Of a stretch of DNA of 64,000 nt, positions 52,771-63,659 are shown in pieces (the first letter of the stretch is position 1; every line of letters starts with the position of its first letter). The translations under genes and the position numbers were made by a program. Source of the DNA: Desulfobacterales bacterium HSG16 (GTDB taxonomy: Bacteria; Desulfobacterota; Desulfobacteria; Desulfobacterales; HSG16). A model generated the notes under the pieces. The model did not search any database. It was not told the origin of the DNA and worked only from the letters and a program-made list of their open reading frames with translations. The stretch lies in NCBI GenBank assembly GCA_030377965.1, contig JAUCGE010000002.1:49374-113373 (forward strand), written 5' to 3'.

Positions 52771-52918
52771 TTGAAAAAAAATAAAATTTGCAAAATATAT
52801 GAGGGGGGAATGAGTGGAACCTCTCAAAGGATCTGCAAATTTTGGTAAGAGGGATTCCTGCCCCAATAACTTATAGAGGCAAGTGAGGTGGGGGCATAAA
52901 TGGAGTGTTGCCCACCGC

Positions 52919-52982
52919 TCAAGGTGGGCATAAAAAAACATGCCCACCTTGCAAAGTGGTAAAACTTTTGTACAGTCACTTA
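52919..52982 (-). repeat. Family 1 MITE-like left half (reverse orientation) after pyrG
   Basis: Read on the minus strand: TAAGTGACTGTACAAAAGTT then AAGGTGGGCAT-N7-ATGCCCACCTT. It is the left terminus and hairpin of the family seen at 2122-2187. It begins about 16 bp past the pyrG stop and may serve as its terminator. It also marks the right side of the AT-rich AAA-DUF4435 insertion. Confidence 0.7.
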
Positions 52983-52997
52983 GCTTTTCCAAGTGAC

Positions 52998-54662
<1,665 letters not shown>

Positions 54663-54687
54663 TTATTTTTTTGTTATGTCAATTATT

Positions 54688-54772
54688 TAAGGATTTTCCA
54701 ATTAATAAAATACCCGATGGTAAGGCAGGTTCTGTCGATAATTGGGAATATTATTTCTTTGGCGTTCCCTTA
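54688..54772. mobile_element. Family 2 palindromic repeat, copy 3 (short)
   Basis: 85 bp: TAAGGATTTTCCAATTAATA, AAATACCCGATGGTAAGGCA, then GTCGATAATTGGGAATATTA and GGCGTTCCCTTA. Outer ends TAAGG/CCTTA are inverted. It lacks the GC-rich core of copies 1 and 2, so it is an internally deleted version. It lies between pyrG and the LolA-like gene, 10 bp past the latter's stop. Confidence 0.75.
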
Positions 54773-54781
54773 GCCAGTATT

Positions 54782-55717
54782 TTAGAATGGCTCGTACATT
54801 TTCCGAAACTCTTCGATAATCGCCTCGACCTCGTCAATCTCGGTCTGAACTTCTGTATTGCCGGGTTGTTTCCTGTCTTCTATTCCTGTCGGAAGATGGC
54901 TGATATCGAAAAAATGATCAGGTAAATCCGGATTGGCTGTTGCCTCTCTGGCCTCCATACGACGTACAAGAATTTTGTTCTGAAAAAAATCGATTTTTTT
55001 CGGATATAGGATATCACCAATTTTTTTCCACTGGCTGAAACGGATATCGAGAAAATTCTTTTTTAAAAGAAAACCGCTTTTTTCCCTGCCTTCTTTTTTT
55101 CCATCAAAAGAAAAGTCAGAGCCAATCATCCATCGAACGGGCAGGAAAGTTTTTTTATCGACCCATAACTGAGCAGGAACTTCATCAGGATATTGTGCAC
55201 CGATTATCAGCACCTGTCTTCTGGTAAAACGGCCAAGGCTTGTGACAGAAATATCTACTCCAAGATTTTTAAGCCTTTTTTCAAAATCTTCTGCATCACG
55301 ATAGAGCAAAGGCTCTTTGTAAAGATCGAATGTGGTTTCAGCAGGAAAAACAATCCTGCCGTCAACAGCAGTGGTTGTTCTGCCGGATACATGGACATGG
55401 ATTCTTTCATACAGCGGGCCTGTAATCTGTGAACGGAACCGATTACAGAATCGGTATATCGCGGTTTGATCAAAAGGGCCTTCTGCCATATGATCATTAT
55501 TCGGGGCAGCCGAATCAGACTGGTCAGCCGGGTAGAAATACACATGGCTCATTACGCGCAACCCTTCTGATTTGCCGATCTGCTCGACCATCAGTTGGAG
55601 AATCTCGGAAGAGTCAGGGGTGTAGGCGATGGCAGAATGTGTAAAAATGCAAAAACCTGATACAAGGCATAACAGCCACACTGATAATTTTTTTTGAAAA
55701 CTTCGATTCTTGTTCAT
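54782..55717 (-). CDS. Exported outer-membrane lipoprotein-sorting-like (LolA/RseB-fold) protein
   Basis: 311 aa. The signal peptide (KKLSVWLLCLVSGFCIFTHSAIA, cleavage near 31) precedes a long beta-rich domain with ILQLMVEQIGKSEGLRVMSHVYFYP, VFPAETTFDLYKEPLLYRD, QLWVDKKTFLPVRWMIG and FLDIRFSQWKKIGDILYPKKIDFFQNKILVRRMEA. That succession (helix, then a half-barrel with 'DK.TFLP.RW') matches LolA/LppX/RseB-fold proteins that carry lipids or lipoproteins in the periplasm. No lipobox. Its partner is unknown; it sits alone between pyrG and eno. Confidence 0.65.
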   Translation of the reverse strand: MNKNRSFQKKLSVWLLCLVSGFCIFTHSAIAYTPDSSEILQLMVEQIGKSEGLRVMSHVYFYPADQSDSAAPNNDHMAEGPFDQTAIYRFCNRFRSQITGPLYERIHVHVSGRTTTAVDGRIVFPAETTFDLYKEPLLYRDAEDFEKRLKNLGVDISVTSLGRFTRRQVLIIGAQYPDEVPAQLWVDKKTFLPVRWMIGSDFSFDGKKEGREKSGFLLKKNFLDIRFSQWKKIGDILYPKKIDFFQNKILVRRMEAREATANPDLPDHFFDISHLPTGIEDRKQPGNTEVQTEIDEVEAIIEEFRKMYEPF

Positions 55718-55768
55718 TGTTCAAAAAACCGGTAATAAAAAATGGGTGATAAAAAGCGGAAAACAAAA

Positions 55769-55817
55769 TGCCGGAAAACCTTTTCATGATTTTTTTGCTT
55801 CATGAGGTTTTCCGGCA
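55769..55817 (-). terminator. Terminator of eno
   Basis: TGCCGGAAAACCT and AGGTTTTCCGGCA form a perfect outer 13-bp stem, with an inner TCATG/CATGA. On the minus strand it is followed by TTTTGTTTTCC. It lies about 22 nt past the enolase stop. Confidence 0.8.
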
Positions 55818-55838
55818 GGGATACTGGAACGTATTTAA

Positions 55839-57161
<1,323 letters not shown>

Positions 57162-57284
57162 TTAAAAAGGTGTTACTTATCCATATTTGGATGATATTGT
57201 CAAGCAGACAAAGTCCGCCCGTTTTTTTATAAGGTCATGGGAATATTTTTTAATTTTAACATTTAACGAATAGTGAAAAACATC

Positions 57285-57692
57285 ATGCCGGACAATGACT
57301 TTTATTCACAGGCGCACCTGATAGTAGCAGCAATTCGGGTACTCGAACACAAAAACCGGACAGGGCCTTCTGTCGAAGCGATCTGCGATCTGCTCAATCT
57401 TTCTGTGGAACAGGGATATCGAGTCGTAAACCAGCTACGTGACATGGATATTGTCAAGATCATGACAGGAAATTACGGCACACGTATTTATATCGTGAAT
57501 CATCTTGCAATCGAAGAAATCGATCCTGATGAAAAAGCGGATACCCTGGAGCAGGAGATCGCAAAATTTAGAGATAACCGGGAAGAAATCGAAAAAAAGG
57601 TTGAAGAATTTCGAGCCACCCAGGAGCAGAAACAAAAGGATCTTTTTGCTGAACTGGAGGAAAAATTCAAGAAAGGAGTCGGCAAGACTTGA
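57285..57692 (+). CDS. Small winged-helix/coiled-coil protein of unknown function
   Basis: 135 aa from ATG 57285; a GTG four codons upstream (57273) is an equal alternative, and neither has a clear RBS. Residues ~5-75 look like a winged helix (AHLIVAAIRVLEHKNRTGPS, VEAICDLLNLSVEQGYRVVNQL, RDMDIVKIMTGNYGTRIYI). Residues ~85-130 form a Lys/Glu-rich coiled coil. It is divergent from eno and convergent with trmO. Perhaps a DNA-binding or scaffold protein; no functional assignment. Confidence 0.7.
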   Translation: MPDNDFYSQAHLIVAAIRVLEHKNRTGPSVEAICDLLNLSVEQGYRVVNQLRDMDIVKIMTGNYGTRIYIVNHLAIEEIDPDEKADTLEQEIAKFRDNREEIEKKVEEFRATQEQKQKDLFAELEEKFKKGVGKT

Positions 57693-57757
57693 AAATTTAA
57701 ACAAAAATCTGTCAAAAAAATCTGAAAGCCACAAAGCTTACGATAATTTTTTTGCAG

Positions 57758-58249
57758 CTATCTGGCAAACCTGCCGTCATCTCTGGTTTTTTCGTTCCAG
57801 CCAGCACCGGTTTCCAGCCAGCCAGTTTTCACGGATTCTTCTCGAACATCGAATACAGGCGCATAAGGCTTGATATCGAGGACAGGAGAGTTGTCAACTA
57901 TGTCTGCATCTTCTATGATAAGCCGGTTTTTATCCACACTTACAAGGCGCACAACTGAAAGCCCTATTGGATTGGGCCGGGCAGGCGCTCGTGTCGCGAA
58001 CAGACCATGTGCGGAATCGTCTAAAAAAGGCTTGACCACCGGCTTGAAGGCTCCTGCCCGGTGGAAATGGTACAGCAGAATGATGTGAGAAAAGCCCTCC
58101 AGGTCTTTAAGAGCTTCAACAAATTCGGGCATTATTTCAACCTCTGCCCGTATCCCGGCAGCCGCAGGGGGCTGGATCGGCGTTCCTTCAGGAGTTTTAA
58201 ATGGGGAGTGAACCAGACCGATTGGCCTGTATTCAATAGTCTCTATCAT
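57758..58249 (-). CDS. trmO: tRNA (N6-threonylcarbamoyladenosine37-N6)-methyltransferase TrmO
   Basis: 163 aa. TsaA/VirR family fold: YRPIGLVHSPFKTPEGTPIQ, GFSHIILLYHFHRA, LFATRAPARPNPIGLSVVRL (SAM-binding signature) and DNSPVLDIKPYAP. It methylates t6A37 of threonine tRNAs in characterised enzymes. A lone gene on the minus strand; a MITE-like repeat lies 47 bp upstream of its start. Confidence 0.9.
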   Translation of the reverse strand: MIETIEYRPIGLVHSPFKTPEGTPIQPPAAAGIRAEVEIMPEFVEALKDLEGFSHIILLYHFHRAGAFKPVVKPFLDDSAHGLFATRAPARPNPIGLSVVRLVSVDKNRLIIEDADIVDNSPVLDIKPYAPVFDVREESVKTGWLETGAGWNEKTRDDGRFAR

Positions 58250-58296
58250 TTTTTTGCCTTTCCGTGTTTCATAGCGTTTATTGAGATCTGTAAAAA

Positions 58297-58551
58297 AAGT
58301 ACCTGTACAAAAGTTTTGTAACCTTTTCTGATGCCACTACAATGGAGTGCGGAAATAGAGCGCAGCGGTTTTTCGCAAATATAAGTAAGCAAAAAACCGC
58401 TACGCTCTATTTTTGCACTCCTATGTAAATCAATGTAAGTTGCTGATTTTACGTTCTCGACTTTTTCCGATTTTCATGCGTGCATATGTTCGTGAACAAT
58501 GATCATGGCCACTCCTTTAGAAATGTTAAAAAAATATTGGTTAGGTACTTA
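58297..58551. mobile_element. Family 1 MITE-like repeat, copy 4, with nested palindrome
   Basis: Left end AAGTACCTGTACAAAAGTTT and right end AAATGTTAAAAAAATATTGG followed by TTAGGTACTTA match the other copies, but the interior is about 120 bp longer. It contains a large palindrome: GGAGTGCGGAAATAGAGCG with CAGCGGTTTTTCGC on the left arm, pairing with GCAAAAAACCGCTACG and CTCTATTTTTGCACTCC on the right (about 58343-58423). Confidence 0.75.
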
Positions 58552-58621
58552 CGTTATGTATCACATAGCTTCGGATACATAACTTTGAATACAATGGTCT
58601 GTCAAGCAATGGACAACAAAA

Positions 58622-60367
58622 ATGAAAACATATTTTAAAGAAAAAATAGGAAACCCCGAACTGTTCACAGGCCGGAAAAAAGAAATGACATATCTGCTCA
58701 ACTGGATTGACAGAATTAAAAGAGATATTTCCCAGAGTACAGCAATTCTTTCTCGCAGGAAAACCGGTAAATCAGCTCTGATGCAACGATTATACAATAT
58801 TGTTTTCAATAAAAATGACGATGTAATTCCTTTTTATTTTGAGATAAAAGAAACAGATATATGGCTCGGAAGCTTCTGTGAGGAATTCTTTCGCACTTTT
58901 TTTTATCAGTTTATTGCATTCATAACTCAAAAACCGGAATACCTGGATTTTGTACAGCTTGGGAGTTATCAGGATGCCCTGGAAACTGCCAGAAAAGAGG
59001 GCTTTGAATATCTGGAATCGGCATTGAAGAAAATCATGATGCTGCATAATGAAGAAAAAATAGATATTCTGTGGGATACAATAATAAACGCTCCGCGAAT
59101 GGTTGCCGCTCACTACAATATGCATGTCGTTCAGATGATAGATGAGTTCCAGTTCATCAACCAATATATTTTCAGAGATAAACTTTGTAAACATCGTATT
59201 GGCAACCTTGCTGGAAGCTATCTGCACACCTGTGAATATAAAACCGCTCCTTTGCTTGTATCCGGCAGTTGGGTGGGCTGGCTTGTTCGTGACCTGAACA
59301 GGATGCTTCCCGGAAGATTTCTGTTTCACTATCTTCAAAATATCCCCGAAGAAGAAGCTGTTGAAATGATTTTGAAATATTCATACCTTGAAGATATTCC
59401 AGTGACAGAAACAACCATGCGCCTGATGGCCGGACTCACAGAAGGAAACCCGTTTTATATCGCTTCAATGTTCCGTTCCCAATATCAGGGAAAAGATTTC
59501 ACGACAAAAAAAGGCCTGCTTGAAACTCTGGAATTTGAAACCCTTCACAGAGAGGGCGGAATCAAAGGCACATGGATGGAGTACGCAGGCAGGGCTATGG
59601 ATGAATCAAACGATGTTAACGCGAAAAAAATCGTATTATATCTGTCAAAGTTCAGGAAAAGGGAGGTCAGCCGGGAAGAGCTTAAAAATGAACTGAGCCT
59701 TGAAATGACCGATTCGGAGCTTGAGAAAAAGCTGAAAATTCTGGTTCATGCGGATATTATCGAGCCGGGAAGAAGCAATTTTTATTACCAGGGTGTTAGG
59801 GACAACATTTTCGACAAGGTATTCCGGGGTATGTATGCCGATGAAATCGAAGCCTTTGATCCAAAAGACCTGACAGATGAATACAGAAAACTGGCTGAAC
59901 AACTGCAAAAAGACAACCAGAAGTTACTGGGTGAATACAGTCATTTCAAAGGGAAATTTTCCGAATATCTGATCATTGATAACCTCAAATACAGAGCTTA
60001 CGCAAACCAGACTCGTTTCAAAGGCATGCTCAACGGACACCTGCCGGAAAAATTTGAATTTGCGGAATATGAAAGCGTATGGTCTTACGCAGCTTCCCCG
60101 GTTTATAAGAGAGATCTTCAGATCGATATTTTTGCCAGAGCAAAGAAAAGCAATTATTCGCTCATTGGAGAGGTAAAAAACCGAAAAGCGAAATTCAGCA
60201 TAAAAGAAGCAAAGGCTTTTATGAAAAAAGCCGAAAAACTGATGGAACTTGAAGATATAGAAAAGGCCGTGTTATTTGTTTTTTCCATCAACGGTTTCCA
60301 TAAAAACACCATTGAATATATGAAGAAATACAAGATCGTATGGACAGATGACAAGAGATGGCTTTAA
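58622..60367 (+). CDS. ATPase with C-terminal PD-(D/E)XK nuclease-like domain
   Basis: 581 aa. The N-terminal P-loop ATPase (archaeal DUF234/STAND-like) has GNPELFTGRKKEMTYLLNW, Walker A SRRKTGKSALMQ and Walker B VVQMIDEFQFI. A winged-helix region (~360-420, REVSREELKNELSLEMTDSE) follows. The C-terminal ~100 residues carry DLQIDIFARAKK...YSLIGEVKNRKAKF, the D-X(n)-EVK spacing of a PD-(D/E)XK nuclease. Proteins of this plan are common in anaerobes and archaea, with poorly known roles (defence, mobile-element maintenance or stress). It directly follows a MITE-like repeat and precedes the HEPN pair on the same strand. Confidence 0.8.
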   Translation: MKTYFKEKIGNPELFTGRKKEMTYLLNWIDRIKRDISQSTAILSRRKTGKSALMQRLYNIVFNKNDDVIPFYFEIKETDIWLGSFCEEFFRTFFYQFIAFITQKPEYLDFVQLGSYQDALETARKEGFEYLESALKKIMMLHNEEKIDILWDTIINAPRMVAAHYNMHVVQMIDEFQFINQYIFRDKLCKHRIGNLAGSYLHTCEYKTAPLLVSGSWVGWLVRDLNRMLPGRFLFHYLQNIPEEEAVEMILKYSYLEDIPVTETTMRLMAGLTEGNPFYIASMFRSQYQGKDFTTKKGLLETLEFETLHREGGIKGTWMEYAGRAMDESNDVNAKKIVLYLSKFRKREVSREELKNELSLEMTDSELEKKLKILVHADIIEPGRSNFYYQGVRDNIFDKVFRGMYADEIEAFDPKDLTDEYRKLAEQLQKDNQKLLGEYSHFKGKFSEYLIIDNLKYRAYANQTRFKGMLNGHLPEKFEFAEYESVWSYAASPVYKRDLQIDIFARAKKSNYSLIGEVKNRKAKFSIKEAKAFMKKAEKLMELEDIEKAVLFVFSINGFHKNTIEYMKKYKIVWTDDKRWL

Positions 60368-60541
60368 AGAAAAGGTCGAAAACTCACGAGTCAATAAAAT
60401 CAGGGGGTTCAAAGTTGGTATGATCTCAAAAATCGGCAGGTTTTGAAAAAGCTGGATGTGTCATGAATGTATGATTTGACAACTTGGGAAGGATGATATA
60501 TCGATATATGCGTTTATACAGTTAACTTTGGAGAAAAAATT

Positions 60542-61315
60542 ATGATACCCGTTGCACAGCCTGCATCAGAATATAACATCATATTGGATACGATTAATAA
60601 ATATACAACCACGGGCGATTTTGTACCTCTGGATTTGAAACGATTAAAAAAAAAAGCGAATCAAATTAAAGATAATGTTGATATAGCTAAAGGCTTTGAA
60701 CTTCTTGGTATGATTGCTTGCCTTGAGGGCGATGTTAATGTAATGCATAGTTGTCACAAAACAGCAATACAACAATCAGGTCAACGTATTGAACATATAA
60801 TAAATTATGTTCAAGCGCTCAAATCCCTCAACTTATATGATGATGCTTATAACTACGCTTTTCAAGCATACAATAAAGATTCATTAAACCTTTCAAGCAT
60901 TGATATAGTTATTTCAATGACATGTATATTTAACGAACAAGATAAATTTGCAAGATACACAAAAGAATGGAAAAAGATTGCAAAAGAAGACCATTCTTTG
61001 ATGTATCGTCCTTTATATTTAAGAAACGACCTAAAATCGTTTTTTAAATTTATGCGTAAGAACCCAAATGTGTTAGAAATATGTAACCTCTTTGCCCCAG
61101 GATTGAACAAAGTATTTGGAACACCTTTAAATATAATTTTAGAAGTAATGCCTGAACCTGGTTATGAAGATGAATTAGTTGCCTGGATTCAATGGTACGG
61201 TGATATAGATGAAGGTATAGAAAAATACAGCGCTTTTGAAAAGTGGTTCATAGATCAAGACTATGATTTGAAAAGCGATGTTTTACACTTTAACATCGAA
61301 ATGGTGGGAGAATAA
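60542..61315 (+). CDS. Helical-repeat protein coupled to a HEPN gene
   Basis: 257 aa with TTGGAGAAAAAATT before ATG 60542. Not recognised as a named family. Residues ~35-190 read as TPR-like helical hairpins (AKGFELLGMIACLEGDVNVM, HIINYVQALKSLNLYDDAYNYAFQAY in successive parts). The acidic C-terminus (EPGYEDELVAWIQWYGDIDEG) could bind a partner. Its TAA stop shares the A of the downstream ATG (TAATG), so the two proteins are probably made in equal amounts. AT-rich relative to the core genome. It could be the antitoxin or regulator of the HEPN protein (inference from arrangement). Confidence 0.7.
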   Translation: MIPVAQPASEYNIILDTINKYTTTGDFVPLDLKRLKKKANQIKDNVDIAKGFELLGMIACLEGDVNVMHSCHKTAIQQSGQRIEHIINYVQALKSLNLYDDAYNYAFQAYNKDSLNLSSIDIVISMTCIFNEQDKFARYTKEWKKIAKEDHSLMYRPLYLRNDLKSFFKFMRKNPNVLEICNLFAPGLNKVFGTPLNIILEVMPEPGYEDELVAWIQWYGDIDEGIEKYSAFEKWFIDQDYDLKSDVLHFNIEMVGE

Positions 61316-61719
61316 TGGGTTTTAAGTGGGAAAAATATTTGGAATTAGCTCAACATTTGTACAACAACTCAGAAAAATTTCCTGATAAAGAAGCATGTTA
61401 TCGTGCAGCAGTCAGCAGGGCATATTATGCAGCTTATGGTATCGTTTGTGTTTATATAAGAGATACAGATGGTGAAAAATTTGATGGTGGGGATTGCCAC
61501 TATAAAATTAAACAATATCTCAGAAATAGTGGGAATAAATCAAAAAGAACAATAGCAAATCAGTTACAAATGGTTCAAGATAATAGAAAACAAGCCGATT
61601 ATTACGATAACCTTCGTGAGAAGCCTAAGAATTTAGCATCAAAAACCGTAGCTGGAGCCAAAAAAATTATCAGTGAAGTTGAAACGTTATATAAAGAAAA
61701 CTCAACTACCACCGGCTAA
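61315..61719 (+). CDS. HEPN-domain protein (UPF0332-like)
   Basis: 134 aa, ATG 61315 overlapping the upstream stop (TAATG). The HEPN pattern is clear: CYRAAVSRAYYAAYGIV (helix 1-2 signature of UPF0332-type HEPN) and VQDNRKQADYYDNL (R-x2-ADY motif, Arg91-Tyr96), all in a four-helix bundle size. HEPN proteins are often ribonuclease toxins or their partners (HepT, MNT-HEPN pairs). The partner here is a helical-repeat protein, not a nucleotidyltransferase, which is unusual. Its 3' end collides with the remnant LEA-type gene on the other strand. Confidence 0.75.
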   Translation: MGFKWEKYLELAQHLYNNSEKFPDKEACYRAAVSRAYYAAYGIVCVYIRDTDGEKFDGGDCHYKIKQYLRNSGNKSKRTIANQLQMVQDNRKQADYYDNLREKPKNLASKTVAGAKKIISEVETLYKENSTTTG

Positions 61720-62215
61720 TTTCTGTTGATATTTTGAATAGCTAACTGGCTGCCTCCAAGTTTGATACCATAGTCGAAAGCTTTGATATTTACGTCAAAC
61801 TGGTTGGCGTTATCGATTTGCAGGTTGAACACTAATGATGATGCGCCTGCCAGAAAAAGTTTTGAAATTTCCACCTGATCAAGAGAAACTTTCGGCAGAT
61901 TTGGAATATTAAATTTTCCGTCAGTCTGGTAAGGCAATACAAAAGGGCCTGCTGCAATTGATCCGGTCAGGTCATAAGCTACCGAGTCGGTTTTTATAAA
62001 ATCCATCATGGTTTCAAAAAGATCAAGATAATTGAAAGTCACCGGCAATTCCAGCACATTGGAACCGGCTGCATCAATACACAGGTATTTGTCAGTAACT
62101 CCGTTGATGAATTTTTTATCGTTGATCTTAAGATCATATGATATTTTGCTCACGGAATTTCCCGGAGGATTGGGATTTTTCACCTTGAACCTGAAGATCG
62201 GAGTGGCTTCGAGCA
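61716..62215 (-). pseudogene. Truncated LEA type 2-like gene remnant
   Basis: From about 62215 the minus strand encodes ATPIFRFKVKNPNPPGNSV, SKISYDLKINDKKFI..., ELPVTFNYLDLFETMMDF and ...SLVFNLQIDNANQFDVNIKAF, the 'F.V.NPN...I.YDL' pattern of LEA_2/WHy domains, which are usually exported lipoproteins. The expected signal peptide and first strands are missing; the open frame upstream is out-of-phase DUF1016 sequence. The stop overlaps the HEPN gene's end. Both ends seem to have been cut by insertions. Confidence 0.65.
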
Positions 62216-63212
62216 AGGAAATGCCGCAGTTTTTCCTCCAGCAATTTTTTATCTGGCAGGTAGAGCTGATACTGGGAGACAAAAAGCTGGTTGGAAATAG
62301 AACCGGTGGCATATTCCACCAAGATTTCATCTTTATCCGCGGCCAAGATGATCCCGATGGGGGCATTATCATCAGCCACATTTTCTTCACGTTTGAAGTA
62401 GTTGAGATAAAGGTTCATCTGTCCGATGTCCTGATGGTTGACCTTTCTGATTTTCAGGTCTATGAGGACAAAACATTTGAGAATCCTGTGATAAAAAACC
62501 AAATCCACATAATAAGTGGGTATTGTCCAGAGTCATGCGGTACTGCTGACCAATAAAGGCAAAACCTTTGCCCAATTCCAGGAGGAAATGGCCCAATTTG
62601 TCGATCAGAGCGTTTTCCAGAGAGCGTTCTGAATAGACGCTTTTTTCCGGTATATCCAAGAATTCAAATACATAGGGATCTTTATGATATCTCTGGATGT
62701 TTCAATGATTTGCCCCTGTCTTGCCAGGGCAGCCACCTCGTTTTTATCCCGACTTAAAGCGATACGTTCAAACAGGGAGGCGTTTCGCTGTCTTTTAAGC
62801 TCTCTTACAGACCATTTTTCAGCAATGCATTGCTTTTCATAAAAGGAGCGGCTGATATCATCCGAAATGGAAAGCAGTTCAACATAATGGGACCAGCTCA
62901 ATTTGCCAGACAATGTCTGGCGTTTTGGGTAACAGGTATATAAAGACGCATGTACTGAAGATTTGAGCGGCTGAACCCTTTGCCGTATCGTACTTTTAAA
63001 TCCTTTGACAGGCGCAGCAGCAGTTCTTTTCCATATTCGGCCTTGATTTTTCCTCCCTGCTCAAATTCAACAATGCGCTGTCCCACATACCAATAGGTAT
63101 CCACCAAGATAGTGTTGACCTTTTTTACAGCCTGGACACGGCCATGTTCAAGTAGCTTGCCTATATCATTGATAAGAGTTTTATAAAATTTGTCGGTGAC
63201 ATCCATTATCAT
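62216..63212 (-). pseudogene. Frameshifted DUF1016 (YhcG-type) nuclease remnant
   Basis: Four consecutive fragments in shifting frames together cover a whole DUF1016 protein: 63212-~62915 (VNTILVDTYWYVGQRIVEFE, YGKGFSRSNLQYMRLY), ~62905-62680 (GKLSWSHYVELLSI, EKWSVRELKRQRNASLFER), ~62660-62530 (DIPEKSVYSERSLENALIDK, LGHFLLELGKGFAFIGQQ) and ~62508-62220 (DLVFYHRILKCFVLIDLKIR, GQMNLYLNYF, LLEEKLRHF). The PD-(D/E)XK core (DLVFYHR...LIDLK) is in the last piece. At least three frameshifts make it non-functional unless they are sequencing errors. Such genes accompany restriction and defence loci. Confidence 0.8.
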
Positions 63213-63353
63213 ATTTCAAACCCCACTTTGACAAGCTGCTCTTTACTATTGATATCGAGTTGCCGGGCTTCAGTCATCTGTTTCTTGAACTCCTGTATAA
63301 ATGCATTTTGCCTTGAGGTGAAATTTCACAATACTGAGATATTATGATAGATT

Positions 63354-63659
63354 TCAATCCAGATCAAGAGGATCATCCAGAAATGAGTAGTTCCTTTGAT
63401 TGTCAAACTTTGTAATCAATTTTTCTTTTTGTCGTTTGTGGAGAGACTTAATCCGGTACTCGAATTTCAAGGCCGTTGACCGATCATTTCCGGCATGGGA
63501 AACGAAAACGATTTTAAACGGACGCCGACAACCGGGTCTGAGATATTTTGCGCCTTTTTTTCCGGTGTGATCCTTTAAACGCCGTTTTACATCAGTTGTG
63601 ATTCCGGTGTAAAGGCTACCATCCGCGCATCTGAGGATATATAGAAACCATGTTTTCAT
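63354..63659 (-). CDS. GIY-YIG domain nuclease (UPF0213-like)
   Basis: 101 aa, the usual size of these single-domain proteins. [28 protein letters not shown] holds the GIY-YIG equivalents (LYILRC...YTGIT) and the catalytic Arg (VKRRL). [18 protein letters not shown] carries the catalytic Glu. Members are small endonuclease-like proteins, some linked to DNA repair or mobile elements. It lies next to the DUF1016 remnant, with a short A-rich leader and no strong RBS. Confidence 0.88.
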   Translation of the reverse strand: MKTWFLYILRCADGSLYTGITTDVKRRLKDHTGKKGAKYLRPGCRRPFKIVFVSHAGNDRSTALKFEYRIKSLHKRQKEKLITKFDNQRNYSFLDDPLDLD

